Source: Syntrophales bacterium (GTDB lineage: Bacteria; Desulfobacterota; Syntrophia; Syntrophales; PHBD01). From it: 64,000 nt of DNA. Under the pieces are notes generated by a model, which saw nothing but the letters and a program-made list of their open reading frames with translations, did no database searches and had not been told where the DNA came from. Position numbers and translations under genes: made by a program. Below are positions 25,187 to 34,129 of the stretch, piece by piece (the stretch's first letter is position 1; the number at the start of each line of letters is the position of its first letter). Location of the stretch: contig DAOSEM010000006.1 in the NCBI GenBank assembly GCA_035363115.1, forward strand, positions 124,001-188,000, given 5' to 3'.

Positions 25187-25984
25187 TCAGGACTCCTTCA
25201 AGATGGTTGCATCTCCCGCCAGGATGCGCTTCCGAACGCCCCCGGGCTCTTCCAGGAGCAGCGCTCCGTCCTCGTCCAGCCCCACCGCCGTGCCTTCCTC
25301 CACCTCGTCCTGGAATGCAACCCGGATCCGCTTTCCCGTCAGGATGGAATAGGGGAGCCAGTGCGGCCGGACCGCTTCGAATCCGTCCCGGATCCAGAGA
25401 TCGTAGAGGATCTCCAACTCTTCCAGGAGGTCGACGGCCAGGACCGTCCGGTCCGATTCCGCGCCGGTCTCCTCCAGGAGCGACGTGGCAGTATCCCGGA
25501 ACGACGGATCCAGCTCTTCCCGCCGGATGTTCACGTTGATGCCGATTCCCACGATCACCGAGGAGATCCCTCCGCCGGAGAGCCTGAGCTCCGTGAGGAT
25601 GCCGCAGACCTTGCGGTCCCGGATCATCACGTCGTTCGGCCATTTTATGCCGACGGCACCCGGACAGCGGCGGTCCAGAATCTTCGCCACAGCCACTCCC
25701 GCCAGCATTGTGATCTGCGGGGCCTCCGCCGGATCCACGTTGGGCCTCAGGACCAGCGAAAGGTACAGGTTGCAGCCCGGGGGGGACTGCCAGGTCCGGT
25801 TGAGACGCCCCCGCCCCGCCGTCTGCTCCTCGGCGATCACGGCGGTCCCTTCCGGGGCCCCCGCTGCCGCCAGTTTCAGCGCCTCCAGGTTCGTGGACGC
25901 CACCGACCCAAGCCGGTGAAGCGGGCGGCCGAATCTTCCGCCGGCCTGCAGGTTTTTGCTGGTTCCTTCGTTCAGCGGCATCAT
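25187..25984 (-). CDS. birA: Biotin--[acetyl-CoA-carboxylase] ligase lacking the HTH domain (second BirA)
   Basis: A 265-residue group I biotin ligase: the catalytic domain (GRGRLNRTW, KWPNDVM, IVGIGINVN) plus the C-terminal SH3-like domain (GKRIRVAFQDEVEEGTAVGLDEDG). There is no N-terminal winged helix. It therefore cannot be the biotin repressor and should act only as an enzyme. Its paralogue at 20292-21311 keeps the DNA-binding domain. The operon context is nadC-birA2-coaX-coaE, all cofactor genes. The ribosome-binding site is weak, and two adjacent ATGs (25984 and 25981) are possible starts. Confidence 0.94.
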   Translation of the reverse strand: MMPLNEGTSKNLQAGGRFGRPLHRLGSVASTNLEALKLAAAGAPEGTAVIAEEQTAGRGRLNRTWQSPPGCNLYLSLVLRPNVDPAEAPQITMLAGVAVAKILDRRCPGAVGIKWPNDVMIRDRKVCGILTELRLSGGGISSVIVGIGINVNIRREELDPSFRDTATSLLEETGAESDRTVLAVDLLEELEILYDLWIRDGFEAVRPHWLPYSILTGKRIRVAFQDEVEEGTAVGLDEDGALLLEEPGGVRKRILAGDATILKES

Positions 25985-25997
25985 GACCGGGACCCTG

Positions 25998-26858
25998 TCA
26001 TCCTTCGGGCGGCTCCGGGGAGATGAGCAGAGAGACGTCCGCCGCCCGGACCGAGTGGGTCAGGGAGCCCACGGAGATGTAGTCCACGCCCGTTTCCGCG
26101 ATGGTCCGGACATTGGCCAGCGAGACGTTTCCCGAGGCCTCCAGGGGGATCCGGCCGCCGACCCTGCGGACGGCCTCCCGCATCGCCTCCACGTCCATGT
26201 TGTCCAGCATGACCATGTCTGCGCCGGCCTCAAGGGCCTCTCCCAGTTCCGCCAGGTTCCGCACCTCCACCTCCACGCGGACGGTGTGGGGCGCTCGCTG
26301 GCGGACCCGCCGAACGGCGCTCCCGATACCACCGGCGGCGGCGACATGGTTCTCCTTGACGAGGACGCCGTCGTAGAGGGCAAACCGGTGGTTCGTGCCG
26401 CCCCCGGCCCGGACGGCGTACTTGTCGAGGACCCGGAGCCCCGGAACGGTCTTGCGTGTGTCGAGGATCCTCGCCCCCGTCCCGGCGACGGCTTCGACGA
26501 ACTGTCGGGTCATCGTGGCGATGCCACTCATGCGCTGGAGGAAGTTCAGGGCTGTTCGCTCCGCCATGAGCAGGGCGGAAAGGGATCCGCCAACGACGGC
26601 GATCACCTGTCCCGTCCCGACCGCCGTTCCATCCGTCAGGGACTCCCGGAGCTCGGCCTGCGGATCCAGGAAGCGGAACGACGCGATGAAGACGTCGATC
26701 CCCGCCACGACCAGGTCCGATTTGGCCAGGGCGCACCCCGCCCCCCTTTCCTCTCCGGTGAGGATGGAGGATGTCGTCAGGTCGCCCGGGCCGATGTCCT
26801 CGGCAAGGGCCTCGCGGATGAGGGGTTCCAGCACGTGGCCGGGGAGGGATTCCTGCAT
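25998..26858 (-). CDS. nadC: Nicotinate-nucleotide pyrophosphorylase (quinolinate phosphoribosyltransferase)
   Basis: A 286-residue enzyme making nicotinate mononucleotide from quinolinate and PRPP in NAD synthesis. Family motifs seen are EDIGPGDLTT, ALNFLQRMSGIATMTRQFVEA, ILDTRKTVPGLRVLDKYAVRAGGGTNHRFALYDGVLVKENH, and EVEVRNLAELGEALEAGADMVMLDNM. All substrate-binding arginines and lysines of these motifs are present. It is first in the birA2-coaX-coaE-cam run, with a strong terminator upstream separating it from valS. No clear ribosome-binding site is visible. Confidence 0.97.
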   Translation of the reverse strand: MQESLPGHVLEPLIREALAEDIGPGDLTTSSILTGEERGAGCALAKSDLVVAGIDVFIASFRFLDPQAELRESLTDGTAVGTGQVIAVVGGSLSALLMAERTALNFLQRMSGIATMTRQFVEAVAGTGARILDTRKTVPGLRVLDKYAVRAGGGTNHRFALYDGVLVKENHVAAAGGIGSAVRRVRQRAPHTVRVEVEVRNLAELGEALEAGADMVMLDNMDVEAMREAVRRVGGRIPLEASGNVSLANVRTIAETGVDYISVGSLTHSVRAADVSLLISPEPPEG

Positions 26859-26874
26859 GGATCGAGTGATGACG

Positions 26875-26909
26875 AAAAACCGGGTGGGGTTTGGGGCCGC
26901 CCCACCCGG
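26875..26909 (-). terminator. Terminator between valS and nadC
   Basis: CCGGGTGGGG (26880-26889) pairs perfectly with CCCCACCCGG (26900-26909) around a 10-nt loop. Read on the minus strand the stem is followed by TTTTTC. It ends valS, so nadC needs its own promoter within about 20 nt, or depends on read-through. Confidence 0.8.
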
Positions 26910-26955
26910 CCGGATGCGTTTCCAGCCGCTCCGGTCCGGGACCGGACGCCGGTGT

Positions 26956-29613
26956 TTACACCAGGGCCTGGATTTTCTTCAGGGCCCGCTCGAGCGCCGC
27001 CAGTTTTTCCGACAGGTCCTTCTGCTTCTGTTCTTCCTTCTGCACAACCGCCTCGGCGGCGCGCTCCCGGAAATCGCTGCTGGCGAGCTTGCGCTGCGCC
27101 TGCGCCAGATCCTTCTGAACCCGGGCGGCCTCCTTCTCGAGGCGCGCCTTTTCCGCCGCCCAGTCCACCGCGCCTTCCAGGGGCACAAAGACCCGGACGG
27201 CGCCGATCACGCCCGTGGCGGCTCCCTTCGGCTCGTCCATGGCGCCGGCGGTCTCGAGGCTCTCCAGGTTGGCCAGGTGGACGATCAGGCTCTGCTCCCG
27301 CTCCACCACGGCCCGCTGTGCCGCGTCGGCGGTGGAGACGATGGCCTTGAGCTTCCTGGAAGGCGGGACGTTCATCTCGCCGCGGATGTTCCGGATGCGA
27401 CCGATGATGTCCATGACCAGTCCCATCTGCTCTTCCGCCTCGGGATCCTCCAGGGTGGCACTGGTCTCCGGGAAGCGGCTCACCATGATGGAGCTTCCGT
27501 TGCCCACGAAGGACTGCCAGAGCTCTTCCGTCACGAAGGGCATGAAGGGGTGCAGGAGCTGCAGCGAAGCCTTCAGCACCGCGCAGAGCGTCCTCTGGGC
27601 CTCGCGCCGCTTCTCCGGGGCGTCCTTGCCGTAGAGAACGGGCTTGCCCATTTCCAGGTACCAGTCGCAGAACTCATGCCAGACGAACTGGTACACGGCC
27701 GCCGCCGCCTCGTTGAACTTGTACTCGTCGAGGGTCCGGATGACCTCCGCCACGGCCCGGTTCAGGCGCGCCTGGATCCAGCGGTCCGCCAGCGACTCGG
27801 CGGCCCGGTTGCGCCGCTGCTCCCCATTGGGGGCGTCCTCCAGATTCATCAGGGAGAACCGGGCGGCGTTCCAGAGCTTGTTGACAAAGAACTTGTAGCC
27901 CAGGATCCGCTCCTCCGACATCCGCACGTCCCGTCCCTGGGCCGTGAAGGCCGCCAGGGTGAAGCGGAACGCGTCGGCCCCGAACTTGTCCACCATCTCC
28001 AGGGGGTCGATGATGTTGCCCTTGGACTTGCTCATCTTGTCGCCGTGCTCGTCCCGGACCAGCGCGTGCAGGTACACGTCCTTGAACGGCACGTCCTTCA
28101 TGATGTAGATGCCCATCATCATCATGCGGGCCACCCAGAAGAACAGGATGTCGAACCCCGTGATGAGCAGGGACGTGGGATAGAAGGTCTTCAGCGTCGG
28201 CGTCTGGTCGGGCCAGCCGAGGGTCGAGAAGGGCCAGAGGGCGGAGCTGAACCAGGTGTCGAGGACGTCCTCCTCCTGGCGGAGGCCCGTGTTTTTGCAG
28301 GTGGGGCAGGACGTGGGATCCTCGGTGGAGACGATCATCCCCGAGCAGTTGTCGCAGTACCAGACGGGGATCCGGTGGCCCCACCAGATCTGCCGGGAGA
28401 TGCACCAGTCGCGGATGTTGTCCATCCAGTCGAAGTAGGTGGCCTCCCACATGGAGGGGATGATCCTGGTTTTTCCCTTGATGACCGCCGCCGTCGCCGC
28501 CTTCGCGAGGGGCTTGACCTTCACGAACCACTGCTTCGAGACGTAGGGCTCGATGTCCGTCTTGCACCGGTAGCACTTGCCCACGTTGTGGGTGTAGGAC
28601 TCCGTTTCCAGGAGGTAGCCTCCCTTTTCCAGGTCCGCGATGACGTTCTTCCGGCACTCGTAGCGGTCCTGTCCCTGGTAGACGCCGCAGTTCTCGTTCA
28701 TGACGGCGCTGCCGTCCATGATCATGACCAGCCCGATGGGATGCCGCTGGGCGATGGCAAAGTCGGCAGGGTCGCAGGCGGGTGTGATCTTCACGGCGCC
28801 GGAGCCGAAGTCCATCGTCACATAGTCGTCGGCGATGACGGGGATCTTCTTGTTTACCAGGGGCAGGATGACCTCTTTCCCGACCTTGTCGGTGTAACGG
28901 GTATCCTGGGGGTTGACCGCCACGGCAGTGTCGCCCAGCATCGTTTCCGGGCGGGTGGTGGCGACGACGATGTCGCCGCTGCCGTCGGCATAGGGATAGC
29001 GGATGTGCCAGAGGTGGCCCGGTTCCTCCTTGTATTCCACTTCGAGGTCGGAGATGGCCGTGTGGCAGCGGGGACACCAGTTGACGATGTAGTCCCCCTG
29101 GTAGATGAGCCCGTCGTTGTAGAGCCTGACAAAGGCCTCCCGGACCGCCCGGGAAAGTCCCTCGTCCATGGTGAACCGCTCCCGGGGCCAGTCGCAGGAG
29201 CAGCCGATCCGCTTGAGCTGGTTGGTGATGACGCCGCCGTATTTGTGCTTCCACTCCCAGACGCGCTCGATGAATTTTTCCCGCCCCAGGTCGTGGCGGT
29301 TTTTCCCCTCCCGGGCCAGCTCCTGCTCGACCACGTTCTGGGTGGCGATGCCGGCATGGTCCGTTCCGGGCATCCACATGGCGTTGTATCCCTGCATCCG
29401 GCGGTACCGGATCATGATGTCCTGGAGGGTGTTGTTCAGGGCGTGCCCCATGTGGAGCATGCCCGTGACGTTGGGCGGGGGAATGACGATGGAAAACGGG
29501 GGCCGGTCGCTCGCGTCCTTGGCGTGAAAGTAATTCTGGTCCAGCCAGTGCCGGTACCATTTCTCTTCTGCGGCATGCGGTTCAAACACCTTCCCGATGG
29601 TTTTTTCTTCCAT
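26956..29613 (-). CDS. valS: Valyl-tRNA synthetase
   Basis: An 885-residue class I tRNA synthetase. The HIGH-type motif is PPNVTGMLHMGHALNNTLQD. The editing domain carries TTRPETMLGDTAVAVNP. A zinc-like pair is CPTCKNTG and YCDNCSG. The KMSKS loop is DKMSKSKGNIIDP. The C-terminal coiled coil (EKARLEKEAARVQKDLAQAQRKL) is specific to ValRS. The length is normal. A GC-rich hairpin precedes the start by about 25 nt. Confidence 0.98.
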   Translation of the reverse strand: MEEKTIGKVFEPHAAEEKWYRHWLDQNYFHAKDASDRPPFSIVIPPPNVTGMLHMGHALNNTLQDIMIRYRRMQGYNAMWMPGTDHAGIATQNVVEQELAREGKNRHDLGREKFIERVWEWKHKYGGVITNQLKRIGCSCDWPRERFTMDEGLSRAVREAFVRLYNDGLIYQGDYIVNWCPRCHTAISDLEVEYKEEPGHLWHIRYPYADGSGDIVVATTRPETMLGDTAVAVNPQDTRYTDKVGKEVILPLVNKKIPVIADDYVTMDFGSGAVKITPACDPADFAIAQRHPIGLVMIMDGSAVMNENCGVYQGQDRYECRKNVIADLEKGGYLLETESYTHNVGKCYRCKTDIEPYVSKQWFVKVKPLAKAATAAVIKGKTRIIPSMWEATYFDWMDNIRDWCISRQIWWGHRIPVWYCDNCSGMIVSTEDPTSCPTCKNTGLRQEEDVLDTWFSSALWPFSTLGWPDQTPTLKTFYPTSLLITGFDILFFWVARMMMMGIYIMKDVPFKDVYLHALVRDEHGDKMSKSKGNIIDPLEMVDKFGADAFRFTLAAFTAQGRDVRMSEERILGYKFFVNKLWNAARFSLMNLEDAPNGEQRRNRAAESLADRWIQARLNRAVAEVIRTLDEYKFNEAAAAVYQFVWHEFCDWYLEMGKPVLYGKDAPEKRREAQRTLCAVLKASLQLLHPFMPFVTEELWQSFVGNGSSIMVSRFPETSATLEDPEAEEQMGLVMDIIGRIRNIRGEMNVPPSRKLKAIVSTADAAQRAVVEREQSLIVHLANLESLETAGAMDEPKGAATGVIGAVRVFVPLEGAVDWAAEKARLEKEAARVQKDLAQAQRKLASSDFRERAAEAVVQKEEQKQKDLSEKLAALERALKKIQALV

Positions 29614-29638
29614 GGCTCCGTTCTCCCAGGCAATGCGA

Positions 29639-29673
29639 GGGGGCGGCGGTTCTTTTGCGAACCCGCCGCCCCC
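29639..29673 (-). other. GC-rich hairpin in the valS leader
   Basis: GGGGGCGGCGG (29639-29649) pairs with CCGCCGCCCCC (29663-29673), 11 perfect pairs around a 13-nt loop. No U-run follows on the minus strand, so it is not a standard terminator. It lies about 25 nt before valS. It lacks T-box features. Confidence 0.5.
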
Positions 29674-29863
29674 TGCTCATTTTATGAAATGGAATTTCGC
29701 AGGTTGCCGAAACAATTACGGTTATGGGAAGGTCGAAATCGCCTGACGGCGAGCTCCCCAGATCGTCCGCCGTGAGGCAGGGCACAGGGGCGGATCGGCC
29801 ACCGGCCCCTGGTTCATCGCCCGGAAAGATTCCGCGGGCGGCTTTCTTCGACGGCCCCGATGG

Positions 29864-31018
29864 CTATATCTTCAACTGTTCCTTGAACTCCTTGATGATC
29901 AGGAGCGCATCCACGCCGGACACAGCGCCTTCCGGACTGAACTGCCCCGTTGCGAGGTTGCCCTTCATGATCCCCCGGCTCGTCACCACCATGACGGCGT
30001 TGAAATAGGGCAGATCGGACCGCAGATCGCCGAAGGTGGACGTGCTGCCGATGAATTTGGTCGCCAGTTTCTCGTCCCCGGTCACCTTGATGAGGATGTC
30101 CTCGATCATCATGGCATAGGCCGCCCGGTTCACGAGGCCAGCGGGATCGAACGACCCGTCCGGATACACTTCAAGGCCGCGGACGCCGTATTTCAGGAGG
30201 CCGTCGACGTCGGCCTTCAGGGGATGGTTGGCGATGTCCCTGGGGGCCACGGAGCCCTTTGCCGCCCGCTTCCCGGGTTCCCGGAAGGAGGTGTCGAAGG
30301 TCTTGACGGTGCGCCGCTCATAGAGCTTGTCGATCTTCAACTCCTCCATGAACAGGGCCGCCGCGTCGGCCCGGCTGATCTGCTCCAGGAGGGCGATCTT
30401 CTTGCCCGTCGCCGTACCCGGCATGGCCCGCTGGATCTTGTCCATCAACTCCCACTGGGCCGACGCCTGAGCCGTATAGTCGCCCTTCAGCTCGGCCACT
30501 TTGGCGAACATGCCCCGGGCCTTCTCGAACTCCAGGGCCTGCCGGTAGGCCATTCCCATGAAATAGTAAGCGCCGGAGGAGCGGGGATCATACTGCAGGG
30601 CAAAATCAAACTTTTCCCGGGCCAGGTCAAGCCAGTTCACCGGGGACTGGTTAAGCGTATAGACCCGGATGTAGGCGATGTCGGCATAAGCCTTCTCGTC
30701 GTTCGTACCGGCATGTCTCCAGGCCGTGTCCACATGCGCCAGGGCGCCCTTCGGGTCTTTCAGATAAGCCGCCACGATCCCCTTGCCGGCATGGGCCTTG
30801 GAAAATTTCGGGTCCAACTGGAGGGAGCGGTCGAAATGGGTTCCGGCATCCTGAATCCGCCCTTCGTCCAGGGCTTTCTGTCCAAGGAAAAAATGGTGCT
30901 GCGGCGTGTCCATCTCACTGACCGGCTTGACCGGCTTGGGAACGCAGGCGGCGATTCCGGCCACCAGCAGCACGATCAAAAGGGCCGTCATCCATCTTTC
31001 CAAACTCAGGCGGTTCAT
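29864..31018 (-). CDS. Lipoprotein with TPR repeats and C-terminal SLH-like domain
   Basis: A 384-residue exported protein. The signal helix ends in a lipobox (AGIAAC, Cys25). TPR-type helices run from about 40 to 200 (HHFFLGQKALDEGRIQDAGTHFDRSLQLDP; KFDFALQYDPRSSGAYYFMGMAYRQALEFEKARGMFAKVAEL). The C-terminal third contains S-layer-homology-like segments (RDIANHPLKADVDGLLKYGVRGLEVYPDGSFDPAGLVNRAAYAMMIEDIL, then GIMKGNLATGQFSPEGAVSGVDALLIIKEF). SLH domains bind cell-wall polymers. In Gram-negatives they can anchor outer-membrane structures to peptidoglycan. The start at 31018 follows AAGGAG. No partner is evident. It sits between valS and miaA. Confidence 0.8.
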   Translation of the reverse strand: MNRLSLERWMTALLIVLLVAGIAACVPKPVKPVSEMDTPQHHFFLGQKALDEGRIQDAGTHFDRSLQLDPKFSKAHAGKGIVAAYLKDPKGALAHVDTAWRHAGTNDEKAYADIAYIRVYTLNQSPVNWLDLAREKFDFALQYDPRSSGAYYFMGMAYRQALEFEKARGMFAKVAELKGDYTAQASAQWELMDKIQRAMPGTATGKKIALLEQISRADAAALFMEELKIDKLYERRTVKTFDTSFREPGKRAAKGSVAPRDIANHPLKADVDGLLKYGVRGLEVYPDGSFDPAGLVNRAAYAMMIEDILIKVTGDEKLATKFIGSTSTFGDLRSDLPYFNAVMVVTSRGIMKGNLATGQFSPEGAVSGVDALLIIKEFKEQLKI

Positions 31019-31141
31019 GACTCCTGCTCCTTTCCAGCACAAAGGATTCGTATGGACCGGGGACCCCCGGTACGGCCGAACAAACAGGGGTTGTTTCTAC
31101 ATAGAACCCCGCCCGAAGTCAAGGGGAATGGCGGCTGCACC

Positions 31142-32077
31142 CTACGGGACATGCCAGAATCGCAAGACTTCCGTCTCGACAGCAGCCTCCTGCCCGGGGG
31201 TGAACCAGCGGATGGCGTCGTCCGCCCGGAACCAGGTCCCCTGTCTCTTGGCAAAGGCCTTCGTCGCCCGCCTCATCTTCTCCACGGCCTCCGCCAGGCC
31301 GGAACGGCCCTGAAGGAAATCGACGATCTGACGGTATCCCAGGGACTGCATGGGCTTCAGGTTCTCTCCGAATCCCCTCGCCAGGAGCCGCTCCACCTCC
31401 TCCACGAGCCCCTGCCCGAGCATGGCGTCCACGCGGCGGTCGATGGCGGTGAAGAGCTCGGCGCGCTCCATCGTCAGGCCGATCAGGAGGGCATCGTAGG
31501 GCCGGTCGGCAAACCGGTGACCGGCCCGGATATCCACGATGGACCGGCCCGTCCGGTCGAGGACCTCCAGGGCGCGGATCGTGCGGACCGCGTCGGACGG
31601 AGGGATGGCGGCGGCGGCCCTGGGATCCCGCCGGACCAGGAGTTCATGAAGGTGCTCCCGGCCCCGGCTCTCCAGCAGATCGCGGTAACGGCGCCGCAGC
31701 GTCTCGTCCGGCCCCGGTCCATCCACAAGCCCCCCCAGGAGGACCTTCACATACAGGCCCGTCCCGCCCACCACCAGGACCGGTTTCCCCCGGCGGTGCA
31801 GGTCCCCGATGACCTCAGCGGCCCGTTCCCGGTAGAGGGCGGCATTGAACGGCTCGTCGGGATCGACCAGGTCGATCAGGTGGTGGGGAACGGCGGCGCG
31901 GTCCGCCGCGGTGGGCTTGGCCGTGCCGATGTCCATGTGGCGGTAGACCTGCATGGAATCGGCGCTGACGATCTCGGCGTCCCGGCGGGAGGCCAGGCGG
32001 AGGGCCAGGGCGGATTTTCCGACGCCCGTCGGACCGACGATGACGACCACGCGCGGCTTGCAGGGGGGAGGGGGCAT
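31142..32077 (-). CDS. miaA: tRNA dimethylallyltransferase
   Basis: A 311-residue P-loop enzyme that adds a dimethylallyl group to A37 of tRNAs reading UNN codons. The P-loop is VGPTGVGKSALALRLA, followed by SADSMQVYRHMDIGTAKPT and HHLIDLVDPDEPFNAALY. GGTGLYVKVLL and QSLGYRQIVDFLQG are further family motifs. The start at 32077 (MPPPPCKPRVVV) is preferred to a longer one inside mutL. It is 10 nt after the mutL stop, the common mutL-miaA arrangement. Confidence 0.95.
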   Translation of the reverse strand: MPPPPCKPRVVVIVGPTGVGKSALALRLASRRDAEIVSADSMQVYRHMDIGTAKPTAADRAAVPHHLIDLVDPDEPFNAALYRERAAEVIGDLHRRGKPVLVVGGTGLYVKVLLGGLVDGPGPDETLRRRYRDLLESRGREHLHELLVRRDPRAAAAIPPSDAVRTIRALEVLDRTGRSIVDIRAGHRFADRPYDALLIGLTMERAELFTAIDRRVDAMLGQGLVEEVERLLARGFGENLKPMQSLGYRQIVDFLQGRSGLAEAVEKMRRATKAFAKRQGTWFRADDAIRWFTPGQEAAVETEVLRFWHVP

Positions 32078-32087
32078 GGATCCGTCC

Positions 32088-33881
32088 TCAACGGCGGTGG
32101 AACAGCTTCTCCAGGTCCGCCGCTCCGAAACGGACGACCACCGGACGGCCATGGGGACAGGTGGCGGCCTGCGGCTCGTCACCCAGGGCCATAAGGAGTG
32201 CGAGCGCCTCCTCGCGGCTCATGTCCTGCCGGGCCTTGACGGCTCCCCGGCAGGACATGAACACCAGCATCCGGTCCCGCAGGGCGGAAATCCCCTTACC
32301 GGAAGGATCGTCGCCGCCAACCTCCTCCGCCAGGTCCAGCAGGAACGACCGGATGTCCCCGGTCTCCAGGAAGGCCGGGAGAGACTTGACAACCAGGGCA
32401 TCGCCGCCGAAGGGCTCCAGGAAAACACCCGTTTCTTCCAGGATGGAGGCGTTTTCCACGAGAAACCGGAGCTCCTTCCGGGGCAGGGCGACGACCTCCG
32501 GGATCAGGAGCTGCTGGCTCTCCGGGGGACGATCCCGCTCCCGGCGCCGGAGCCGCTCGTAGAGGATCCGCTCGTGGGCGGCGTGCTGGTCGATGATCAT
32601 CAGGCCGTCGGCCGTTCCGAACAGGAGGTATGTCCCCGCGGCCTGGCCGAGGTAGTCATATGCCGCCCCGGGTTCCCGGCCGGCCGGGACCTCCGGAACG
32701 AGAGGGGCGTATTCCGCCGGGCGGTAGTACGGGGAACCGGCTGCTGGAACGCTCCGGGTGCCCCCTTCCGGGGCATCACCCTCCTCCGTGCGGATCATGT
32801 AGCGTCGCAGGGCCTCCTCCACGCGACCGGAACCGGGGAAAGGACGAACGGCTCCATCGGACGGAGCAAAGCCGGATGAAATGACTGGGGAATCACCGGA
32901 CAGCGCCCGCTCGACCGCGTCATGGACATGCTGGAAGACCTCCCCGGGCCTGCGGAAGCGCACTTCCATCTTGGCGGGATGGACGTTCACGTCTACTTCG
33001 GCGGGAGCCATTTCCAGGAAGAGAAGGGAGGAAGGATACCGGCGCGCCTCGATCCGGCGCCGGCAGGCCGTCATGACGGCCCGGTGGATCAGGGCGTCAC
33101 GCACGTATCGGCCGTTGACGAAGAAGAGCATCTGCCGGGTCGAGGACCGCGTCCTCTCGGGACGGGAGATGAATCCCGAGAGCGACAGGCCGCCCGCCGC
33201 GCCCGACAGGGCGACGCACTCCCCGGCGAAATCGGGACCCAGGACCAGGACGCTTCGCTCCGCCGGGTCCTCCGTGGCGGGGAGGTTCAGGAGATCCCTG
33301 CCCGACGCCGTCACCCGGATCCGGACCCTGGGATGGGCCAGGGCGATCCGGAGGACCACGTCGAGACAGGCCCCCTGCTCCGCCTTCTCCGACCGGAGGA
33401 ACTTCTTCCGGACGGGGACAGCCTCGAAGATCCGGCTGACGAAGAGGGTCGTTCCCGGTGCCCCTCCCGCTTCGGACACCTCAAGAATTTCACCGTCCTG
33501 GACAACGATCCGGGTTCCCGCGGGCTGCGACCGCGTCCGGGTCGTCATCTCGACGCGGGCGATGGAGGCGATGCTGGGAAGGGCCTCGCCGCGGAACCCG
33601 AAGGAGCGGACCGACCAGAGGTCCTCGAACCGGTCGATCTTGCTGGTGGCGTACCGCTGAAAGGCGAGCGGCGCCTCGCCGGGATCGATGCCGGTTCCGT
33701 TGTCCACCACGCGGATGGAGACGGTTCCGCCCCCCTCCAGCACCACGAGCACGTCCGTCGCCCCCGCATCCAGGGCATTCTCCAGGAGTTCCTTGACGAT
33801 CGAAGCGGGACGCTCGACGACCTCCCCCGCGGCAATGCGGGACGTAAGGTCTTCCGGCAGCAGGTGGATTTTCCCCGACAC
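32088..33881 (-). CDS. mutL: DNA mismatch repair protein MutL (endonuclease type)
   Basis: A 597-residue GHKL ATPase. N-terminal motifs are ENALDAGA, DNGTGI and SFGFRGEALPSIAS. The C-terminal domain carries the metal-binding nicking motif DQHAAHERILYE and the accessory motifs SCRGAVKA, CPHGRP and VRF. MutL itself therefore should cut the daughter strand, as in organisms without MutH. The start is GTG at 33881, with GAGGT 5 nt upstream and the family sequence IHLLPEDLTSRIAAGEVVERP right after it. Directly upstream is a long inverted repeat. Confidence 0.96.
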   Translation of the reverse strand: MSGKIHLLPEDLTSRIAAGEVVERPASIVKELLENALDAGATDVLVVLEGGGTVSIRVVDNGTGIDPGEAPLAFQRYATSKIDRFEDLWSVRSFGFRGEALPSIASIARVEMTTRTRSQPAGTRIVVQDGEILEVSEAGGAPGTTLFVSRIFEAVPVRKKFLRSEKAEQGACLDVVLRIALAHPRVRIRVTASGRDLLNLPATEDPAERSVLVLGPDFAGECVALSGAAGGLSLSGFISRPERTRSSTRQMLFFVNGRYVRDALIHRAVMTACRRRIEARRYPSSLLFLEMAPAEVDVNVHPAKMEVRFRRPGEVFQHVHDAVERALSGDSPVISSGFAPSDGAVRPFPGSGRVEEALRRYMIRTEEGDAPEGGTRSVPAAGSPYYRPAEYAPLVPEVPAGREPGAAYDYLGQAAGTYLLFGTADGLMIIDQHAAHERILYERLRRRERDRPPESQQLLIPEVVALPRKELRFLVENASILEETGVFLEPFGGDALVVKSLPAFLETGDIRSFLLDLAEEVGGDDPSGKGISALRDRMLVFMSCRGAVKARQDMSREEALALLMALGDEPQAATCPHGRPVVVRFGAADLEKLFHRR

Positions 33882-33900
33882 AAGGACCTCGAATCTGGAC

Positions 33901-34028
33901 GGCAGGCGGTTCAAAAGGGGTTGGATGCAAGGCTCCCGAAGTCCCGAACCGCGAGGTGTACTCTGGGGTACATCGAGCGGTGAGGGACGAGGGGAACGCC
34001 GCAGACAGCCCCTTTTCAACCGCCTGCC
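33901..34028. repeat. 128-bp element with 20-bp terminal inverted repeats
   Basis: The arm at 33901-33920 is complementary to 34009-34028 with a single mismatch (GGCAGGCGGTT... and ...CAACCGCCTGCC). Inside, GTGTAC and GGTACA near 33958-33972 form a nested hairpin, and CCCGAAGTCCCGAA and GAGGGACGAGGGG segments add partial pairing. From memory, intergenic elements of this plan are dispersed in Desulfobacterota genomes. Only one full copy is in this window. It makes up the whole upstream leader of mutL. Confidence 0.7.
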
Positions 34029-34031
34029 CTC

Positions 34032-34072
34032 AAAAGGAAACCGCAGCCAGTCGGACTGCGGTTTCCTTTTTT
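34032..34072 (-). terminator. Bidirectional-looking terminator between the exported LPP20-like gene and mutL
   Basis: AAAAGGAAACCGCAG (34032-34046) pairs perfectly with CTGCGGTTTCCTTTT (34056-34070) around a 9-nt loop. T-runs occur on both sides depending on strand. It follows the LPP20-like gene (stop at 34130). Confidence 0.85.
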
Positions 34073-34129
34073 ATCCTATTGATTTTCGGGCATGCTCAAG
34101 CCCGTCCTCGGGATTCGGCTGGTCCGGGA

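Noticed and set aside
29639..29673. T-box or amino-acid riboswitch before valS
   Set aside because: Only a simple GC hairpin is present. No T-box bulge sequence or specifier loop could be found.
26395..29775. Very long open frame on the plus strand (about 1,100 codons)
   Set aside because: It is antisense to valS. High GC at third positions removes stops from the opposite strand, and the translation is Arg/Pro/His/Asp-rich with no family resemblance.
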